DNA of 64,000 nt from an uncultured Eubacteriales bacterium (lineage in GTDB: Bacteria > Bacillota > Clostridia > Christensenellales > UBA1242): assembly GCA_902496015.1 (NCBI GenBank), contig CABUZJ010000001.1:124001-188000 (forward strand), given 5' to 3'. Of the stretch, positions 59,930 to 64,000 are shown piece after piece. Below the pieces are notes generated by a model. It made no database searches, was not told where the DNA came from, and was given only the letters and a program-made list of their open reading frames with translations. The stretch's first letter is position 1; each line of letters starts with the position of its first letter. Made by a program: the position numbers and the translations under genes.

Positions 59930-60466
59930 ATGGCAGATTTTAATTTTTCACAGCCAGTTAAAAAGAAATCTAATTGGGATTCGTGGAATGAAAAAATAAA
60001 AGCCCAAAGAGATAATAAAAAAACAGTTAAAGAAACTGAAAAACTTGCAACAAAATTTACAAAGCAAGTGAAAAAAGGTAATTGGTTAATTTTTGCGTTA
60101 GTAATTTTCTTTGTAATTGGGTGCGTTGGAGGATATGTTACATATTCTTTGGTTTGCAAAAATGACTGTTTTGTTATGAATGGAATTACTGATGCAAATC
60201 AAGAAATTTATATTGGCGGAAATGAAGACCAGAAAACCTATGTTGAGCTTGGTGCAAAATGTGTGGCTTTTGGTAAAGATATTTCAAATCAAGTGCAAAT
60301 AACTTATAAATATCGTGAAGATGCTACAAGTGATTATATTATTGTTAACGAAGTTGATGAAACGGTTGCAGGGTATTATTATGCAATTTATAATGTGGAT
60401 AATGTTAGATATAAAAGTGTGACATTAATTAGGCTTATTGTGGTTACAAGGGTAGAGGGGGAATAA
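59930..60466 (+). CDS. Single-span membrane protein, partner of the MBL-fold protein
   Basis: 178 residues: a basic cytoplasmic N-terminus with coiled-coil character (1-48), one membrane helix (about 50-73, I-F-A-L-V-I-F-F-V-I-G-C-V-G-G-Y) and a 100-residue outer domain of beta character with two Cys near the membrane (C-K-N-D-C) and one at about 105. GGGGG precedes the ATG. Four bases separate it from the next gene, so the two are co-expressed. No family recognised. Confidence 0.65.
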   Translation: MADFNFSQPVKKKSNWDSWNEKIKAQRDNKKTVKETEKLATKFTKQVKKGNWLIFALVIFFVIGCVGGYVTYSLVCKNDCFVMNGITDANQEIYIGGNEDQKTYVELGAKCVAFGKDISNQVQITYKYREDATSDYIIVNEVDETVAGYYYAIYNVDNVRYKSVTLIRLIVVTRVEGE

Positions 60467-60470
60467 TGTT

Positions 60471-61685
60471 ATGGCAAAGAAAAAGAAGTTAAACACACCA
60501 CTTAAAATTTTATATTCACTTGGCTCGCTTTTAATTGGTTTTGTTCTTACTTTTATTTTGACTTGCTATTTAACGCTCCCTGCAAGTTATGATATTCCTG
60601 CAAAAGTTACAAAGGCAACCACCGTAAACACTTCTGGGGATATTAATGTTGAACATATTTCTAATGATGATTTGTCAATTCATTTTATAGAATTGGGTAA
60701 TAAGTATACAGGTGATTGCACATTTATTAAATCGGGCAATACTGAAATGTTAATTGATTCTGGAAGTAGAGCAAATAGTGTGCCAGTTATAAGTGAATAT
60801 ATTAATCAATATTGCACCGATGGTGTGCTTGAATATGTGGTTGTAACACATGCTCATCAAGACCACTATGCAGGGTTTGCCGCTGATAATAGTATTTTTG
60901 ACCTTTATGAAATTGGAACAATTATAGAATTTTCGCAATCTAATAATGTGGGAAAATCACTTTATAATAAATATCAAAGTGAAAAAGAGCAGTTAAAAAA
61001 TCGTATGGAAGACGAAGGAAAGCAATTAAATATATTCACTGCTAGTGAATGTGTTGATAATAATGAAAGTGTAAGCCCTAGCACTTACCAACTAGATAGC
61101 GATGGCGATATTATTTTTAGAGTTTTAGACCAACAATTTTACCACGAGTTAAGCAGTGATGAGAATAATCATTCGGTTTGTATTCAAATAGAGCAAACAC
61201 TTCAAAATGGTGAAACAAAAAATTATTTATTAACTGGCGACCTTGAAAAAGAAGGAGAGGAAAGTTTGGTTCAAATTAATGGACCACAAGGTAACAATTT
61301 GTTGAAAGAAGTTGAAGTATTTAAGGCGGGACATCATGGCTCGAAAACTAGTTCTAATGAGGAATTGCTTGCAATTATTCAACCAAAAATTGTTTGTGTG
61401 TGTTGTTGTGCTGGAAGTAGTGAGTATACATCTAAAACTGAAAATCAGTTTCCAACACAAGATTTTGTAGATAGAATTGCAGAATATACAGACCAAGTTT
61501 TTGTTACTACTCTTTGTATAAATTACAAAAATGCACAATTTGAAAGTTTTAACGGAAACATAGTTATTTCATGCAACAAAGAAGATGATTCAGTTTTGGT
61601 TTCTTGCAGTAATAATACTACTATTTTAAAAAATACTGATTGGTTTAAACAAAATCGAACTATGCCACTTAAATGGGCAAGTTAA
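60471..61685 (+). CDS. Membrane-anchored ComEC/Rec2-like metallo-beta-lactamase hydrolase
   Basis: 404 residues. N-terminal helix (about 13-38) places the body outside the cell. MBL-fold motifs: H-A-H-Q-D-H at 127-132, the late L-T-G-D metal ligand with E-K-E-G-E, and K-A-G-H-H-G-S near residue 285, which together are the pattern of the ComEC-C-terminal/ComA2 group. Stand-alone proteins of this group are extracellular nucleases or phosphodiesterases in several Firmicutes; the substrate here is not known. The C-terminal 100 residues are Cys-rich (C-V-C-C-C). No competence genes are nearby. Confidence 0.82.
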   Translation: MAKKKKLNTPLKILYSLGSLLIGFVLTFILTCYLTLPASYDIPAKVTKATTVNTSGDINVEHISNDDLSIHFIELGNKYTGDCTFIKSGNTEMLIDSGSRANSVPVISEYINQYCTDGVLEYVVVTHAHQDHYAGFAADNSIFDLYEIGTIIEFSQSNNVGKSLYNKYQSEKEQLKNRMEDEGKQLNIFTASECVDNNESVSPSTYQLDSDGDIIFRVLDQQFYHELSSDENNHSVCIQIEQTLQNGETKNYLLTGDLEKEGEESLVQINGPQGNNLLKEVEVFKAGHHGSKTSSNEELLAIIQPKIVCVCCCAGSSEYTSKTENQFPTQDFVDRIAEYTDQVFVTTLCINYKNAQFESFNGNIVISCNKEDDSVLVSCSNNTTILKNTDWFKQNRTMPLKWAS

Positions 61686-61691
61686 ACAATA

Positions 61692-61720
61692 TAAATCTGC
61701 AATATAAGCAGGTTTTTTTA
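61692..61720 (+). terminator. Weak intrinsic terminator after the MBL-fold gene
   Basis: AATCTGC and GCAGGTT (with a G-T pair) enclose a short loop and are followed by T7. Confidence 0.6.
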
Positions 61721-61785
61721 TTTTTACAATTTGTTGATTTATTTTAAATTTTGTTTGATTTATATAAGGTTGTCTGTCAAAATAT

Positions 61786-61814
61786 TTGGTAATATGTCGA
61801 TAATCTGGTAAAAT
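61786..61814 (+). promoter_or_regulatory. Promoter of the MBG-repeat lipoprotein gene
   Basis: TTGGTA (61786-61791), 17 bases, TAAAAT (61809-61814), then TAGGAG before the ATG at 61836. Confidence 0.6.
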
Positions 61815-61835
61815 AAAAATAAATAGGAGAAGACA

Positions 61836-63737
61836 ATGAAAAAGGCATTTATTGGAATTATTTTTGCATTATTTTTAATAATTCCATCTTCATTTATTTT
61901 TAGCGCATGTGATAATGAACCAAGAGTGGTTGGTTATTCAGTTTTTATTAATGGTATTGAATATTCCAGTGAGAATAACACATTGGTTTTTGAGTATAAT
62001 AAAAAAATAAATTTAAGCGATAATATAACAGTCAAACTTTTATATTCTAACAAAACTAACAAGGAGATTGCAAGACGAGTTGGCGACAACGATGGCTATA
62101 ATATTGTATCTAACTTGCCAGAAAACCCAAATGTTGGAACTTATACGGTTGATGTTTTTTATAAAGACTATAACAGAATAACTATTTTTGTTAAGATTGT
62201 GAAAGATGTGATAGATATGTCGCAAGTTGAATGGAATTATAAAACTCCATTTGTTTACAATGGGGAGGAACAAGAAATTTATTTGGCAAATTTGCCACAA
62301 GGAGTTACGGCGACTTATGTGGGGAATAAAGGCACAAATGCTGGATCTTATTGGGCAACGGCAAACATTGTTTATGATAGTGAAAATTATGTACTTATAA
62401 ATCAAAACTTTGAAACATCTTTACCATGGCAAATTAATAAAGTAGAATTAATGGTTCCAACTTTAATTGGTAGTTACACATATAATGCAAAACCCCAAAC
62501 GGCAATTTTGAAAAATTTTGATGAGTCATTAATGTCTGCTAGCGGGAATATAAGAATTGATGCAGGCAACTCGAATATTGTGATAACTTTAAAAGACGCA
62601 GATAATTATAGTTTTAAAGGAGTTAGTGGTGAAAGTGTTAATGTTAATTGGCAAATTGAAAAAGCACAATTAAATTTAAATGGATTTACAAAACCTGAAT
62701 GGGTGGGAACATTTGGCACAACTTATAACGGAGAAGCAAAAACAATAAGTATTAGCAATAAACCTAAAACAATATTAAGAATAGATTATGTTCATTATTA
62801 TCAAAAAGATATCATAGGACCATTCGATAGTATTGCTGCAAATTTGATAGATGTAGGTTATTATAAAACGGTTGCGATTTTTGTTTATGATACTAAAAAT
62901 TACACATATTCTGGCTCATTGCAATTTTCTATTGAATGGGAAATTAGTACAATTAAAATTGATTGTTCAAATATAAGTTGGAATTATGAAAATCCTTATG
63001 AATTTAATGGAAATTTGCAAGCACCTAGGCTTAATAATGTGCCTAGCAATGTTCAAGTTTTGATTAAGTGTTTTTCAAATGATAATGAAGTGGAACCAAT
63101 TAATGCTGGGACTTATGTTGCAAAGGCAATAATTACTTGTAATGAAATAGGTTATGAAATTATTAATAATAATGTTTTAGACTTAACATTTGAAATTAAT
63201 AAGAAAAATATAACGAAAGAAGATTTCTATTGGGATTACAATGCTGTAAGTAAAGTTAGTTATGATGGCACAATAAAAACCGTAAATGTTGTAAATAATT
63301 ATGAAAATATGGTTAATATTGAATATATAAATGATAATATTTATAACAATTATGGAACTGAAATTTCTAGTTATAAAGCAAAGGCGATAATAACATTAAC
63401 GGAAAATGGAACTTTGAACTATACCATAAAAGAGCCGATTGAATTAATTTTAGATTGGGAAATTGTTTATGATTTTGGTGAATTATTTTCAAATATAACG
63501 CTTTCAACAATGAGTGAACCGTTAACACTTAGCGAGTTGAAAGGTTCGCAATATATACCTCTTGGTGCAACTTTAAATATGGACCTTATAGACAATGAAA
63601 ATTATTTTATTGCAATTAATGATATGTATGAAGTTCCTTATACTGCAAATGAAGAGGGGATAATAACAATAGGGATAATAGATAGTGGTACTGGCGAAAC
63701 AATTGAAATATTTTCTTTAATTGTTAAAGCAGAGTAG
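61836..63737 (+). CDS. Lipoprotein with MBG-like beta repeats
   Basis: 633 residues. Lipoprotein signal peptide with lipobox F-S-A-C (Cys25). After an N-terminal domain (26-125) there are about five repeats of roughly 85-100 residues. Each begins with W-x-Y-x-x-P-(F/Y)-x-(Y/F)-N-G-x-x-Q (or Y-N-A-K-P-Q, Y-N-G-E-A-K), has G-T-N-A-G-(S/T)-Y-x-A-x-A-x-I or similar and closes with W-Q/E-I-x-K/T. This is the pattern of MBG/YDG-type extracellular beta-sandwich repeats found in large adhesins. Surface display and adhesion are inference. It leads 10 bases into the next gene. Confidence 0.75.
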   Translation: MKKAFIGIIFALFLIIPSSFIFSACDNEPRVVGYSVFINGIEYSSENNTLVFEYNKKINLSDNITVKLLYSNKTNKEIARRVGDNDGYNIVSNLPENPNVGTYTVDVFYKDYNRITIFVKIVKDVIDMSQVEWNYKTPFVYNGEEQEIYLANLPQGVTATYVGNKGTNAGSYWATANIVYDSENYVLINQNFETSLPWQINKVELMVPTLIGSYTYNAKPQTAILKNFDESLMSASGNIRIDAGNSNIVITLKDADNYSFKGVSGESVNVNWQIEKAQLNLNGFTKPEWVGTFGTTYNGEAKTISISNKPKTILRIDYVHYYQKDIIGPFDSIAANLIDVGYYKTVAIFVYDTKNYTYSGSLQFSIEWEISTIKIDCSNISWNYENPYEFNGNLQAPRLNNVPSNVQVLIKCFSNDNEVEPINAGTYVAKAIITCNEIGYEIINNNVLDLTFEINKKNITKEDFYWDYNAVSKVSYDGTIKTVNVVNNYENMVNIEYINDNIYNNYGTEISSYKAKAIITLTENGTLNYTIKEPIELILDWEIVYDFGELFSNITLSTMSEPLTLSELKGSQYIPLGATLNMDLIDNENYFIAINDMYEVPYTANEEGIITIGIIDSGTGETIEIFSLIVKAE

Positions 63738-63747
63738 GAGAGTTAAA

Positions 63748-64000
63748 ATGGTTTATTCTTTTAAAGAACTAAGGAAGCAGGCAAATGCTAGAAGAGAAGC
63801 AAAAACACAGGAGTATGACGAAGAAGGTAAGGCATTAATAAAAATTAATGTTAATGATGATACTAATTTTTTGTCTACTTTTTCATTGGGAAGTGAACCC
63901 GTAATAAATAATGATGTAGCAGATTTTTTAAATTATAATACTTTAGCATTAAAGTCTCGTGAACAAATTCATTTGGTCATTGAAAGTGATGTTATTGATG
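63748..64000 (+). CDS. Unknown protein, N-terminal part (cut by window edge)
   Basis: The frame opens at ATG with TAGGAGAG upstream, 10 bases after the lipoprotein gene, and is open at the window end (84 codons seen). It starts M-V-Y-S-F-K-E-L-R-K-Q-A-N-A-R-R-E-A-K, a basic helix, and continues as an acidic, soluble-looking region. No signal peptide or family is recognised. Probably co-transcribed with the lipoprotein. Confidence 0.6.
   Translation, partial: MVYSFKELRKQANARREAKTQEYDEEGKALIKINVNDDTNFLSTFSLGSEPVINNDVADFLNYNTLALKSREQIHLVIESDVID

Overview
This is a 64 kb stretch of an AT-rich (roughly 30% GC by eye) chromosome from a low-GC Gram-positive lineage, most likely an uncultured, host-associated member of the Clostridia. 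The assignment rests on gene order rather than on any marker search. The block mreB-minD-spoIVFA-spoIVFB-rplU-prp-rpmA, the block nfeD-floA / yqfC-yqfD-ybeY-era-recO, and the pair dnaG-rpoD are all classic Firmicutes arrangements. Shine-Dalgarno sites of the AGGAGG type and TTGACA/TATAAT promoters are easy to read throughout. No rRNA, tRNA, CRISPR array, transposase or phage gene was seen.

Layout. 1-6.9 kb: start of a SpoVB/MurJ-like flippase (minus strand, cut by the window edge), a GNAT-type protein, an HD-domain protein flanked by two copies of a structured repeat, a small TM2-like protein and a 1079-residue surface protein. 7.0-12.3 kb: two half-size TauE/SafE proteins, then a divergent Rnf-type electron-transport operon in the order C-D-E-A-B, with no rnfG. 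12.4-19.1 kb: a degenerate Ppx/GppA-HD protein, then the cell shape / division-site / sporulation-protease / ribosomal-protein block. 19.2-24.9 kb: an acidic repeat protein, an HEGRH metalloprotease-like protein, 8-oxoguanine glycosylase, NfeD, FloA and a disordered membrane protein. 25.0-26.6 kb: a divergent XRE repressor / BspA-like lipoprotein pair with two clear operators, lying inside an otherwise conserved block. 26.7-30.6 kb: yqfC, yqfD, ybeY, era, a small protein, recO. 30.7-43.3 kb: a TasA-like/BspA-like surface protein, pyruvate phosphate dikinase, methionyl-tRNA synthetase, dnaG, rpoD, a zinc-ribbon coiled-coil protein and a YkvI-like transporter. 43.3-54.2 kb: an empty AT-rich stretch followed by one giant 3402-codon surface protein. 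54.2-64 kb: a putative manganese exporter, a membrane protein of unknown role, cysS, a YhhN protein, DegV, a membrane protein plus an extracytoplasmic ComEC-like metallo-beta-lactamase hydrolase, an MBG-repeat lipoprotein and the start of an unknown gene.

The most unusual content is the Rnf-like operon. Ferredoxin-type cysteines in RnfB and RnfC are complete, but the NADH/FMN-binding signatures of RnfC, the conserved cysteines of RnfA and RnfE and the canonical flavinylation motif of RnfD are altered, and rnfG is absent. This looks like a rewired or reduced electron-transfer complex rather than an ordinary Rnf. Also of note are a MinD with a MinE-like partner but no MinC, the self-contained XRE/BspA module with its operator sitting exactly in the promoter spacer, and the large investment in secreted repeat proteins (five genes, about 19 kb).
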